From NCBI GenBank assembly GCA_026225945.1, contig JAMJFZ010002480.1, forward strand, positions 27,161 to 91,160: DNA of 64,000 bases, written 5' to 3'. Both the position numbers and the translations under genes were made by a program. A model generated the notes under the pieces. The model saw nothing but the letters and a program-made list of their open reading frames with translations, made no database searches and was not told where the DNA came from. Shown piece after piece: positions 11,123 through 20,149 of the stretch. The DNA is from Cricetomys ansorgei. Its lineage: Eukaryota > Chordata > Mammalia > Rodentia > Nesomyidae. Position 1 is the first letter of the stretch. Each line of letters opens with the position of its first letter.

Positions 11123-11272
11123 TTTGTTTTTGTTTTTATTCGAGACAGGGTTTCTCTGTTGTCACCCTGGCTGACCTGAAACTTGCTCTATAGACCAGGC
11201 TGGCCTTGAACTCACAGAGATCTGGCTGCCTCTTCCTCCCCAGTGCTGGGATCATCACTGCCTGGCTGGATC
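11123..11272 (-). mobile_element. B1 SINE, reverse orientation, with target-site duplication
   Basis: Plus strand: 'gagacagggtttctctgttg', 'agaccaggctggccttgaac', 'tcacagagatctggctgcct', 'cagtgctgggatcatcactg'. The 11-bp repeat 'ttctggtcttc' occurs at 11112-11122 and again at 11273-11283, flanking the element: the target-site duplication of this insertion into the L1. Confidence 0.93.
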
Positions 11273-11631
11273 TTCTGGTCTTCAGTTTGCATTTCTTTGA
11301 TACAGTGAACACCCTGATGTGTTGACTGGCTATCTGTGTCTCTCCAGTGATATGGTCTTTTTCTCAATTCTCATTTAAATGTTTTTGTTTAAACTACTGA
11401 GTTTCTATAGTCCTTTAGATATTCTTGATATGAATATTTTATCAACTGTGTGGTTTGCAAATATTTTCTTAGAGTCAGTGGCTTTTTTTTTCAACTCCTT
11501 GAGAGGATTGGTTGGATAATTTTAAATTTTGATGAAGTAAAACTTATCAGCATGCTCTTTAGGAATTGTGCTTCTTTTTTAAAACTATTTTTAAAAGGAT
11601 TCATTGTACTCATTTCATTTTATCTGCTAAT

Positions 11632-11778
11632 TTATTTTGAGACAGGCTCTCACTATATATCCCTGATGAAACTGGAGCTGACCGTGTAGACCAGGTTGGC
11701 TTCAAATATACAGAGATCTGTCTGCCTCTGCCTCTTGAGTGCTGAGACCAAAGGTGTGCACCACCAACCCCAGTCTGT
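11632..11778 (-). mobile_element. B1 SINE, reverse orientation
   Basis: Plus strand: 'ttttgagacaggctctcact', 'gtgtagaccaggttggcttc', 'cagagatctgtctgcctctg', 'gagtgctgagaccaaaggtg'. It is more diverged than the copy at 11123 and is inserted in the same L1 fragment. Confidence 0.88.
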
Positions 11779-12083
11779 ATTTTTGATGTGATGTTCAGGG
11801 AATCTTCATCCAGCTGTGGATACTCAGATTCTCCTCTTGTCTTCTAAGAGTTTTGTGGTTTTAAATGTTGTGATTGATAACTACGCTTTACTTGAACTTT
11901 ATGTAAGATGAGAAGTTTAGCTGGGAATTCATTTCTAGTGCAGTGGTTATGTGTTGACGCATTCCGCTCACCCCATGACTCCACCATTCAACTGTTTTTG
12001 AAACTCTTGAAAATCAGTTGTTCATACTTCTATGGAACCATTTCTCTCTCTTTTCTCTGTGTCTTTCCTTTCTCCCTTCCCCA

Positions 12084-13027
12084 CCCTGGCCATGGCAGGA
12101 AACACCTTTACCTATTGGAACCTGTCAGTGACCACTGTGGAGAAAATCCTTATGGATGCCTAGCCCTGTTTGGACTAGAAGATTAAGATGGCTCAGTTGG
12201 TAAATGTAGCCCTCAACAATGTAGCTTATAGTGTTCAAGGACATTATACAAATAGTTCCCGTTTGTCCGGGAGACCTTCTGAATCTGAAGTAAATTTGGT
12301 GATAGTGATGAAAAATTCCCTATATACTTTTCATTGTTTCTCTGTCCCTGCTTTAAGCTCTGAGCTATCTAAAATAAAAATTGCACAAAAGGTCAGTAAG
12401 GACACTCTGGTACAGCATGGCTATCCTGGTTCTGCCAAACCTCAAATTCAACTTCAATTTCTCCACAGTGGTCACTGGCAGGTTGTGATAGGTGTAAAAG
12501 TATGCCACAGTCTTTTACCCTATATTTAGGGATAGAGAAAGACAAGACAGAAAGAAATTTTCACCACTTTTGCAATCGGCCTTGATACAGAAAGAGAGAA
12601 AGGTAGAAATCTTCACAGCCTCTTTTTAGGTTGTCCTAATCTCGAATCTCTCCAATCATTGTTCTTTTAGGAATGACCACACTAACTATGACAGCAGCCC
12701 AACCAATGAACCACCAACCCACGCCCTCCCCAGCTCTTCTCGGGGCTTCGGACCTATTATGCCTTAAGCCAAAAGTTCCCGTCTACTCATGGGGCACACA
12801 ATCTCCAAAACAAGCTACAGGTGCCAGAATGACTGCACCTAACTAAATTATAGCCACCTGCATCAAGCAACCCAAACCCAACTCCTAAACAATTATACCA
12901 CAGCTGGGTTGGGAACACCACCCTAATCCAAATGCCACTTTGCATTCTTAAAGAAACCAAAATAACAAAAACTTCTTCCAAGTTTTCCTCTACAGATAGG
13001 TAAAGGTGTTTCCTGCCATGCCCAGGG
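12084..13027. repeat. Unassigned cassette bounded by a 32-bp inverted repeat, with a nested second inverted repeat
   Basis: 12084-12115 is repeated in inverted form at 12996-13027 with one mismatch in 32 bases (shared core 'ggcaggaaacacctttacct' and its complement). Just inside, 12119-12145 is inverted at 12458-12484 with one mismatch in 27, and weaker similarity extends to about 12507. So one 62-bp arm has two partial inverted partners. The interior holds a 113-codon plus-strand open frame (12188-12529) and a 64-codon minus-strand one (12787-12981), with no domain I can name. It could be a fragment of an LTR retroelement or a rearranged foldback element. The repeats are seen directly and the identity is open. 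Confidence 0.6.
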
Positions 13028-13110
13028 ACCTAAGTTCTGTCCCCTCAACCCAGACACGGTGGAAGAAGAGAACTGACTCCTGAAAGTTGTCTTCTGAATC
13101 CCACAGCCGT
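13023..13110 (+). mobile_element. B3/B4-type SINE fragment
   Basis: 'gggacctaagttctgtcccc', 'gacacggtggaagaagagaa' and 'ctgactcctgaaagttgtct' match the central part of tRNA-derived B2-superfamily SINEs. It abuts, and slightly overlaps, the right inverted repeat of the preceding cassette. Confidence 0.6.
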
Positions 13111-13379
13111 GCTCCTTCCTATAGATAACGAGAATAGTGGAAAATTTAAAAAGAACTTTTAAAAAGAATCGTTAAAGAATGTTTTTGAATGTGTATATGT
13201 TTGACACCCTTAGTAAACAAAACTTGAAATTATCATTTACTATTATTATATTCTAGACATATTTTCATGTTAATAAAGACAGATGATGTTTCCTTTGCAA
13301 TTTTATAATAAAGTTTATAGAATTAAAATTAAATCAAATAAGTATAGAATGCAAAATTACAGTTTTAAGGCTACATACA

Positions 13380-13640
13380 TTTGTACAGAAATGCTACACT
13401 ATTTAACCATTCTTCTCAAAATGTGTCTTTTATGATTAGAATCAGTATGGCTAATAAATGACACAGTTTGTACACATTTATCTTTTACTATTTCTTGTGA
13501 ATAAATAAATGTCTAGGGTTAGAATTGCTAGGCTCAAGATTTCTCATGCCTTAAAACTTTGGCATGCTTGCTAAATTAATTGTCCCTAGAAGATTGTACC
13601 TATATTGGGTAGATGTCAGATAAGATAAAAGACATCCAGC
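13380..13640 (-). mobile_element. Old L1 fragment, reverse orientation
   Basis: 'gaataaataaatgtctaggg', 'ttagaattgctaggctcaag' and 'aattgtccctagaagattgt' follow antisense old L1 ('...ggagtggaattgctgggtca...'). In an intact antisense element this part would come before the 11078-12052 part, so the two are separate or rearranged. The AT-rich 13111-13379 between may be more of it but is unreadable. Confidence 0.45.
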
Positions 13641-13659
13641 TTCCTGTCAGCATCACATA

Positions 13660-13943
13660 AATGATGAAGCCTGGGGCAAGTCTCCGTTGGTAAAGCGCTT
13701 GCCACACAGGTGTAAGGACTAGATTTGAAACCCTCCACATCCATATAAAGCTGGACCCTGGATCCTGTAACCATGTACCTGTAATCCCAGCACCCCTATT
13801 GTGAGATGCGGGGTGGACACTGGAGAACCCCTGCGAGCGCATCTGTCAGGGCTCTTGGTACATGCAGTGGCGAACAATATGGAAGGTAAGGACTGGCATT
13901 TGAGGTTGTCCACACACACTGTGTCACATGTATGCCTGCAGTC
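13660..13943 (+). mobile_element. B3-type SINE (B2 superfamily)
   Basis: 'gttggtaaagcgcttgccac' (box A side), 'actagatttgaaaccctcca', 'acctgtaatcccagcacccc' and 'atttgaggttgtccacacac' are in the order of a long B3-type element. Its 3' tail has grown into the dinucleotide array that follows. Confidence 0.78.
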
Positions 13944-13967
13944 TGCGCGTGCGTGCGCACGCGCGCG

Positions 13968-14003
<36 letters not shown>
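13944..14003 (+). repeat. (CG)n(CA)n alternating purine-pyrimidine tract, 60 bp
   Basis: Every step from 13944 to 14003 alternates pyrimidine and purine: a TGCG/GTGC start, a pure CG core, then a pure CA run. It is the strongest Z-DNA candidate in the window and the most CpG-dense spot. Confidence 0.95.
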
Positions 14004-14007
<4 letters not shown>

Positions 14008-14395
14008 TTTCCCAAGCTCCCAAAATATTGCAAAATTACCTGAAAATCAAGTGGCCCTGGGAATCCTGTGTTTTTATTTGATGCACCTGGTGACTCCGGC
14101 TGCATATCAGCCTTGCTTTACCTTTCCCAGAGTTCCTCACCTTCCAGGCCGGGAGCCCCAGGCCTCTTACCTGGCAACATCACACTCAGCAGCATGTCCG
14201 TGTCTGGTCGGTTCGGTCTTTTCTCTTTCCCTACTGGTAACCTGTGACCTTTGTATCTTTTTTCCCCCAGATGTAGGGAAGGCTTCGCTGTTTCTCAAGT
14301 CCCCTGTTGCTGGGCCACACAGCCAACTACCGGCAGACTGACGGTGACTTCAGAAACAGGAGTCTGTAGTCTAACACTTATAGAGTCTGGAAGTC

Positions 14396-14959
14396 TGGGT
14401 TAGTCAGCTCTGCTGCTGTAACAGATATCTGAGATGGGCAATTTATAGAGTTCATCCTGGATCAGTTTCAAGAGTCTGGAGGGCCTGGGGCGAGGCAGCA
14501 CCTAATGGGTGGAGTGCGTGGTGGGACAAAGCCTCTCACCTAATTGCCAGGAAGCAAAGGAGAGTGAGAATGGGACAGAGGCCTCAGTGTCCCTTTTGAG
14601 AGCAGGCCCCCAAGGGCCTAATGGCCTCCTGCTAGACTTCATTTCCTAAAGATCCCATAGCCTTCCACTGGGGCCACCTTGTCATCTAAGCCTTCAGTAC
14701 AGTGGTGCTCAACCTTCCTGACGCCGCAGCCCTTTAATACAGTTCCTCATGCTGCGGTGACCTGAACCATAAAATTATCGTGGTTGCTACTTCATCGCTG
14801 TCATTTTGCTGTTATGAATCATAACGGAAATATCTGATATGCTGATGGTCTTAGGTGACCCCTGCGAAAGGGTCATTTGACCTTCAGAGGGATCGCAACC
14901 CGGTTGGGAACAGCTGCATTGGTGCATGGGCTTTGGGACAGACATTCAGCTAATAACAA
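14396..14959 (-). mobile_element. MaLR LTR, reverse orientation, carrying a nested hAT element
   Basis: The plus strand begins 'gttagtcagctctgctgctg', then 'taacagatatctgagatggg' and 'caatttatagagttcatcc', as in antisense MST/MLT-type MaLR LTRs ('ctgctgtaacaaatacctga'). After the insertion at 14700-14915 the MaLR end resumes with 'tgcatgggctttgggacaga'. The order fixes the MaLR as older than the hAT element. Confidence 0.65.
14700..14915 (-). mobile_element. Non-autonomous hAT-Charlie-type element (URR1-like)
   Basis: The termini are 'cagtggtgctcaacc' and, at the right end, 'ggttgggaacagctg', the imperfect inverted repeats of Charlie-type elements ('cagtggttctcaacc'). The interior 'accataaaattatcgtggtt' and 'cgaaagggtcatttgacctt' matches the abundant rodent element seen in the opposite orientation at 27175-27391. 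Flanking 8-bp target duplications are not clear. Confidence 0.78.
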
Positions 14960-14989
14960 AGTCCACTATCAAAATCATCAAACGGATTC

Positions 14990-15180
14990 CTGTCCCACTT
15001 CCTGTCTGTTTTCTATTTCCCTGCTGTGGATGGAATGTGACTGACTCCTGTCTCCAGACTTCGCAGGCCACAGTGGCCTGCGTCTTGCTGAACTGTAAAC
15101 CAAAAGAAACTGTGCCCCCCGTTAAGTCGTTTCTTCTAGGTATTTCGTTACAGTAACAGGAAGGGTAACTAGTACATATT
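14990..15180 (+). mobile_element. MaLR-like LTR, 3' part
   Basis: 'ttgctgaactgtaaaccaaa', 'gttaagtcgtttcttctagg', 'tatttcgttacagtaacagg' and 'gtaactagtacatat' match the 3' end of a rodent LTR ('gtaagccaaaataaacc ... tattttgtcacagcaa'). Confidence 0.6.
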
Positions 15181-15194
15181 CCCATGACATCTCA

Positions 15195-15575
15195 TTATAT
15201 ACTGGTTATGGTGTGTGGGGAAATAGCTATAAACAAAGAAATGTCGGTCAGGTGCTGTAGAGAGGGTCAGAGTAGAAACGGCATTAAGTAAGGAAGTAGA
15301 GAGCTTATCTAGAAGAAGGTGTCTCAAGCAGAGACCTGGTGGGTTGGGCCAGTGAGCCCTGTGGATATACACAGGAAGGTACTCTGTGCAAAGGGCACCC
15401 ACAGCAGTGCAGAAACCCCAAGGCAGGAGGACATGGTATCCCTGACGTCAGAGCAGCCAGGAGCCTCCTCTGCGGAGCAAGGTGAATGAGGTGGGGAGCC
15501 ATAAGGGCGGAAGTCACGGTTGTAAAGTAGGGTGAGAACACGGAGGGCCTTGTGGGTAGGCCTCCAGTCCTTGAG
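15195..15575 (+). mobile_element. Ancient interspersed repeat (unnamed; copy also near 20150)
   Basis: 'ggggaaatagctataaacaa', 'gtctcaagcagagacctggt', 'aggacatggtatccctgacg' and 'cggagggccttgtgggtagg' follow a widespread old mammalian repeat ('...aataaacaaa...gagcaaagacctgaagg...agggccttgtaggcc...'). The class is unsure. Confidence 0.45.
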
Positions 15576-15780
15576 CCACAGAACATCAGCTCTTGTCTTT
15601 GTGGATGTAGCCGTGTGCCTGGAGCATGTTTTCTACCCTCGCCTAATGTTCTGTTTACACTGGTGTTTATATCATTATCACGACCAAGTATTATTTTCCA
15701 CATTGTGGAGCAGTGCGTTATGATAATGTTCATTTAATCTCTTGTAAACACTTGGTTAATAATTGCCTCATTTTCTCCAC

Positions 15781-16250
15781 CTGATTAATTTTCTGCGTTC
15801 GTACTTATCATTCTTCCCGAGCTCTCTGACACAGTCGGAAAACCCCTCTGCGTCATTTTCCACGCAGACTCTCTATTGGCCCCCCACCGCCTGGGACCTT
15901 CCACTCTCCGGCTCTGTCTCGCCGGCCTGCTCGCTTTCTGCCCCAGCCCAGCTGTTACCGTCAGAAGCCGGTTTCCTTCTCTCCACATTGGGCTTCTCTT
16001 TTTCCAGAGCCGGTGCTTCTCTCCTGGTTCGCTTTTGTTTGGGGCGGTGGGGAGCGGGTGCAGACCTTGCAGTCCCCTTCTAAGCAATGATGAAGGAATG
16101 TCCAGTTTTAAACTGGGCATGCCCGATGCCTCTATTCCGTTCTCAAGTGTTATCTGTGACTGGTCGGATGTGAAACTCCAGGTGGGAAGTCCTTCTTCCC
16201 TGGAACGTTGAAGCCGGCATACTCCTGTTTCCGAACTCCCCATCTTGCCA
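15781..16250. promoter_or_regulatory. CpG-island-like segment
   Basis: In 15781-16080 I count 17 CpG in 300 bases with 105 C and 67 G, giving about 57% G+C and an observed/expected CpG of about 0.72. That passes the usual island thresholds, whereas most of this window is CpG-depleted. The first half is pyrimidine-biased on the plus strand. Seven further CpGs occur in 16081-16260. A 215-codon minus-strand open frame (15785-16432) spans it but has no familiar domain. It may be an unannotated promoter or enhancer, or sequence protected from germline methylation. I see no initiator or exon to decide. Confidence 0.4.
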
Positions 16251-17162
16251 TGAGACGAGTTGATGCTCTCTCTGATTTCTTTCCATATGAGCTTTCTGCT
16301 TTGTGAAAGTATTAGGATCCCCTTGCCCGGGCTCTGCAGTCGTGGCTCAGTGCCTTGGTGGGGATGTAGTGGACATGGGGTTAATGGATACGGTGGTGGG
16401 GACTCATCAAATCTGAACTTCAGAAAACCCATGAGTAACGTCCGATATTTAGGACACGGGTACCCTAAAAGACATAGACCTGTTCATCTCAAACTCACAC
16501 GCTGCTGGATGTTCTTTTGGTTTTCATTTGTTTCACTAAATCTATCTACCTTGTAAGCTTTTTTTTTTTTTTTTCCGAATTTGAGACTGTCTTTGGATTG
16601 GAGAAATTTCCAATTATTGTTCCTTTCCCTCTAAAAGAAATGAAAATATATTAATCCACGTTAAAAAGGCCAGGTATCTCAGCAAGCCTTGTAACCAACA
16701 ACAAGCACCCTAGCCCTCACGTTCTCCCCTTACAGTCTCAGAAATACCCACGCCTTCACTTTCGCTGCTTCGCCTAGATCCACGGTTGTACTTCCTATAA
16801 TACACTTGTATTGTTTTCAAATTTTAGTCTCCAAAGTCTTAGAAAAATTTACTTCCTTCCACGGAAGATACCACCCACCATCGCTCTCCACAGTGCACAC
16901 AATCGCCCACGTGTGTACCTTCTCCATTCACGGTGGTATAAATGTCACAACTTTTACTATCTCTGCATTCAGTTCTTCATTGTGACCACGTAAATAGTTT
17001 TCCTTGTGGAGGCATTGCTAGAAGGCTGAGGTGTAATTATATTTCATTTCTCACATGACTTATTTTCCTCTGGAGCTACTAGGCATCTCCATTTCTATAT
17101 TCTGCATATTTTCTATATACTTATCACTATTTGATCCCCAAGAGGAGGAGAGTGGGATTTGG
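16251..17162. other. Non-coding, CpG-rich for its AT content; old repeat possible
   Basis: Contains a T-run at 16559-16574 and scattered CpGs (about 30 in 16-17 kb by eye). Some stretches look like worn L1 or LTR sequence, but none can be assigned. Confidence 0.4.
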
Positions 17163-17283
17163 GAAACTTCATCTTAGTGGTATAAATCTTTTACTGTGCA
17201 TTAAACTTCATCTCAACAGTGTAAGTCTCCTACTATGTGCAGTAAACTTCATGTCAGCAGTGTAAATCTCCTACTATGTGCAG
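17163..17283 (+). repeat. Minisatellite, three units of about 40 bp
   Basis: Unit 1 is 17163-17201 (39 bp, most diverged), unit 2 is 17202-17242 (41 bp) and unit 3 is 17243-17283 (41 bp). Units 2 and 3 differ at only four positions; the shared core is 'ctcctactatgtgcag' preceded by 'taaacttcat'. Confidence 0.93.
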
Positions 17284-17559
17284 ACACACTAGGCTGAATT
17301 TCACTTTCATCCTGACTCCCCTAGGTCCATATTCTTCTGTTGAATGTAGTTTCTGCCTCTTGCCAGACTCCTGCTTTGAGGCTCCTTCAAAGCTTTCCCT
17401 CGCCTCTCTGGGACTAGGATACTCTCTGCTTGGGTGGATGGCATTTTAGGCAGAAAATCACTTCTCTTATTTTCTAGTTTCTGGTGATATTTTTGATAAA
17501 ATCGGATGCCATCCCAATTCACGAATCATGATGCTGATGTAAGCCTACTTGGTTTTAGT

Positions 17560-17700
17560 TTAGTTTAGTTTTGAGATGGTCTCACGCAGCCCAGGTTGGC
17601 TGTGAATTCACTATACAGCCAAGAGTGCCGTGAGCTACTGATTTTCCCACTGCAGCCCGAGTTCTGGGATTTCAGTCTGCGCCCTCATGGAAGGCTTGCT
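17560..17700 (-). mobile_element. B1-like SINE, reverse orientation, old
   Basis: 'ttttgagatggtctcacgca', 'gcccaggttggctgtgaatt' and 'gttctgggatttcagtctgc' follow reversed B1 order, with high divergence. A TTTAG-type run precedes it, as a tail would. Confidence 0.6.
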
Positions 17701-17729
17701 TTCACGGGTGTTCAATGACCGTTCTTGGT

Positions 17730-18065
17730 TTGGACACACGTGTCTTTTAATTATTAAATATTTTTATTTAATTACTTGATAGTTTTGTGTATTACTTTTT
17801 GCCTATTTTCTCTCTTTCTGGAACTAATCTGACTTGGGATGTCTTCAAATTTCCTTATCTTTCCCACCATCTGCTCTTTTCCATTATTTTCTCCCCAAAT
17901 TTCTGGGAGGTTCTCACTACATTGTCTTCTAGATCTTTTATGAACATATTTTGTTTTGACCGTCATTTCGAGTTTCTTGTCTTCCTTGTGAATGGTTCTT
18001 GGTTCACACCAACCTGTTCTTTTCTCGCAGACAAAATATCCTCTGTCGTTCACTGGAGGATTTTT
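17730..18065 (-). mobile_element. Possible old L1 fragment, reverse orientation
   Basis: A T-rich segment with 'ccccaaatttctgggaggtt', 'gtcttctagatcttttatga' and 'ttgtcttccttgtgaatggt' resembles an antisense old L1 region ('...tttctgggagatttcctc...'). It overlaps opposed open frames of 93 and 102 codons that lack recognisable domains. Confidence 0.4.
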
Positions 18066-18125
18066 TTAAAAAGTAAAAAAAAATTATTTGGTTAATTTCT
18101 CAGCGTACGTGTACGTATCTGTGTG

Positions 18126-18182
18126 TGAAAGAGGAGGGGAGAGGGGAGGAAAGAGGAAGGGGAAGGAGGGAGGGAGAGAGAG
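18126..18182 (+). repeat. Purine-rich (GA/GGA) tract
   Basis: Nearly pure A/G on the plus strand. It adjoins a reversed B3-type SINE and is probably its expanded tail. Confidence 0.88.
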
Positions 18183-18300
18183 ACCACGCACAGATGCGGG
18201 CTGAGGTCAGAGGACAACTTAAGAGTCAGTTCTTTTCTTTCCACCGTGGATTCCAGCAAGCAAACGCAGGCTGTCAATCTTACACAGCGAGTGCTTTGAG
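18183..18300 (-). mobile_element. B3/B4-type SINE fragment, reverse orientation
   Basis: 'gctgaggtcagaggacaact', 'aagagtcagttcttttcttt' and 'ccaccgtggattccagcaag' are the reversed central region of a B2-superfamily SINE. Confidence 0.65.
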
Positions 18301-19397
18301 AGCTTTTTAACCTGTCATTTTTAGCTCTTGGTCAAATGGAGTATCTCCCGCGTTGGTTTTAAATGTATCTTGGTGGGGACTGATGTAGAAATTACACTGA
18401 GTCTGCTGACATGTGGACATACTCTCCGAGGATGTGAGGGTCGTGAGGGAAGCCCGGGGGCTGACTTCATGGCGTGTAACTTAGTTTCCGTCTTGAGGAA
18501 GCTGCATCCAGGCACTTGATGAGACGCCTGGTTAGGGAAGGCTTCACTGCTGTACAGGCTTCAGGCAGGTGTGAGGAAATGGTTTCAGCTATTACGGGAG
18601 AGTTCTGTGGTTGAGAAGTGCATGATGGGAGACAGTTTGTACAAATCAGGAGATGGGGATAGAAGCCGATTTCTAATTTACATGATGACATCTCCCATGT
18701 TTATGTCCTCATGTCCTTAACTGAACTTGCCTTGTTCCCCTTCCTCCCTCTCAGGGATGTGCTGCATGTGGACCACTTGAGAAACCCTACGCATACCTCT
18801 CTGAGAGTGGCTGGATGAAGATCTCCTGAGCTTCAACTACTCTGGAAGATGAGACTCTCCGTCCTCACTGACTAACTCGGCCTGATAGCCCCTGGTGGCC
18901 TTCCACAAGAAGCTACTGGGGCTGAAAAGGCCCAGATGGGGGAGTTCCTTGCCGTTAATGATGGGATTCTGAATGTTGGGGTGGGGCCATGGGAGGAGAG
19001 TGAGAGCTGATGGTGCGATCAGAAGAGAAAGGGTATTGGGATGATATGGGAGCGTAAGAATCTGGAATTGTGCTGCAGAGCCACCAGGCACGAGCTGGCA
19101 GTGGAAGAGTAACTAATAAATAAATGGCAGTCTCAGAGGCCATGCCTTGTGCTGTGGAACAACCTTAACAGCTAAGCGCAACACTCACATCACATGACCT
19201 TGATAAAGGCAGGCAGATACTGAGGTGCCAAAGCACTTGACCATCTTCCCACTGTTTATCACTCCCCATGCTGGCCACCCACAGCCACCAGCTTCTGCAG
19301 ACTGCCTCAGGTGGGAGATGTTCCCCATGGAGACCAGAGGTGGAGCCCACTGTCCTGACACCATACGCAGGTCCCCCAGGGTAGTGAGAGTGGTCTG
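18301..19397. other. Non-coding sequence, nothing recognised
   Basis: About 1.1 kb with no assigned repeat. CpG density remains high to about 18.7 kb and then falls. Confidence 0.45.
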
Positions 19398-19485
19398 TTT
19401 TCCTTGTTTGAAACAGGCTCTCTCATGTAGCCCAGGCTGCTCTCTATACAGACAAAGATGACCTTAACCTCTTGATTTTCCAGTA
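19398..19485 (-). mobile_element. B1 SINE fragment, reverse orientation
   Basis: 'tttgaaacaggctctctcat', 'gtagcccaggctgctctcta' and 'gatgaccttaacctcttgat' follow reversed B1 order. Confidence 0.65.
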
Positions 19486-19534
19486 GCCACTTACCCAAGC
19501 ATTTGTTCCTGTTGGTCTAAATTTGGGGGAGATA

Positions 19535-19678
19535 GTGTGTGTGTGTGTGTGTGTGTGTATCTGTGTGTATGTTTATGTGTATGTTCATGTGTGTGTGTGT
19601 ATATATGTGTGTGTATGTGTGAGTGTGTATGCATATCTGTGTGTTTGTGTGTGTATGTGTGTATGTGTGTGTATGCGA
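19535..19678 (+). repeat. (TG)n imperfect microsatellite with TATG interruptions
   Basis: About 145 bases of TG with TATG, TTTG and CTG interruptions, followed by a GA stretch to 19693. Cys/Val-rich open frames over it are artefacts. Confidence 0.95.
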
Positions 19679-19962
19679 GAGAGAAAGAGAGAGTCTGCCT
19701 TAATGCTAAGATCCTCTCAGATCTGTTCTCACTGCTGGGCCAGTTACCCTCCTTTAGGGTCTATTCTCAGCCAGTCTGCCTGATGTTCAGCAAAACCCCT
19801 GGTGTGGAAGGACCATTCGTAATCGTTAGCTGGATCAGTGGCAGAGAGATTAAATGGATAAGTGTAGGCTCTGGATGATAAATACAGTCAAAGCTCTTAT
19901 ATTCAAATGATCAAGTGATCACAAATTGTTGATTACAAGTGAAGATGGCTGCCAGACATCTG

Positions 19963-19973
19963 CAACACACACA

Positions 19974-20027
<54 letters not shown>

Positions 20028-20045
20028 CACACAGACACACACACA
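19963..20045 (+). repeat. (CA)n microsatellite
   Basis: A long CA array with single ACAT, AGAC interruptions. It lies 285 bases after a TG array, so the two are inverted relative to each other and could pair when single-stranded. Confidence 0.96.
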
Positions 20046-20149
20046 GGGTGGGGAGGCAGGAGATACATCCACCAGTCTTCTCTTCCTACTAAATAATCCT
20101 AATGGCTGATATTCCTATAAGGGTCTAATTCCCCAGTTGTGTCTAGCAT

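Larger units (their letters stand above)
11078..12052 (-). mobile_element. Old L1 ORF2-derived fragment, reverse orientation, split by two B1 copies
   Basis: Plus-strand landmarks match antisense old L1 in the correct order: 'agctattctgataggaatat', 'ttcagtttgcatttctttga', 'tgtggtttgcaaatattttc', 'aagagttttgtggttttaaa', 'cattcaactgtttttgaaac', 'aatcagttgttcatacttct'. Two B1 copies interrupt it at 11123 and 11632. The reading frame is destroyed throughout, so this is a fossil. Confidence 0.75.

Noticed and set aside
12188..12529. Intact retroviral or other gene within the inverted-repeat cassette
   Set aside because: The 113-codon frame has no conserved motif I can identify. A retroelement origin is kept only as one possibility.
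17163..17283. CRISPR-like direct repeats
   Set aside because: The units are contiguous without unique spacers, and the genome is a rodent.
19523..19878. Cys/Val-rich open frames
   Set aside because: Direct translation of the (TG)n microsatellite.
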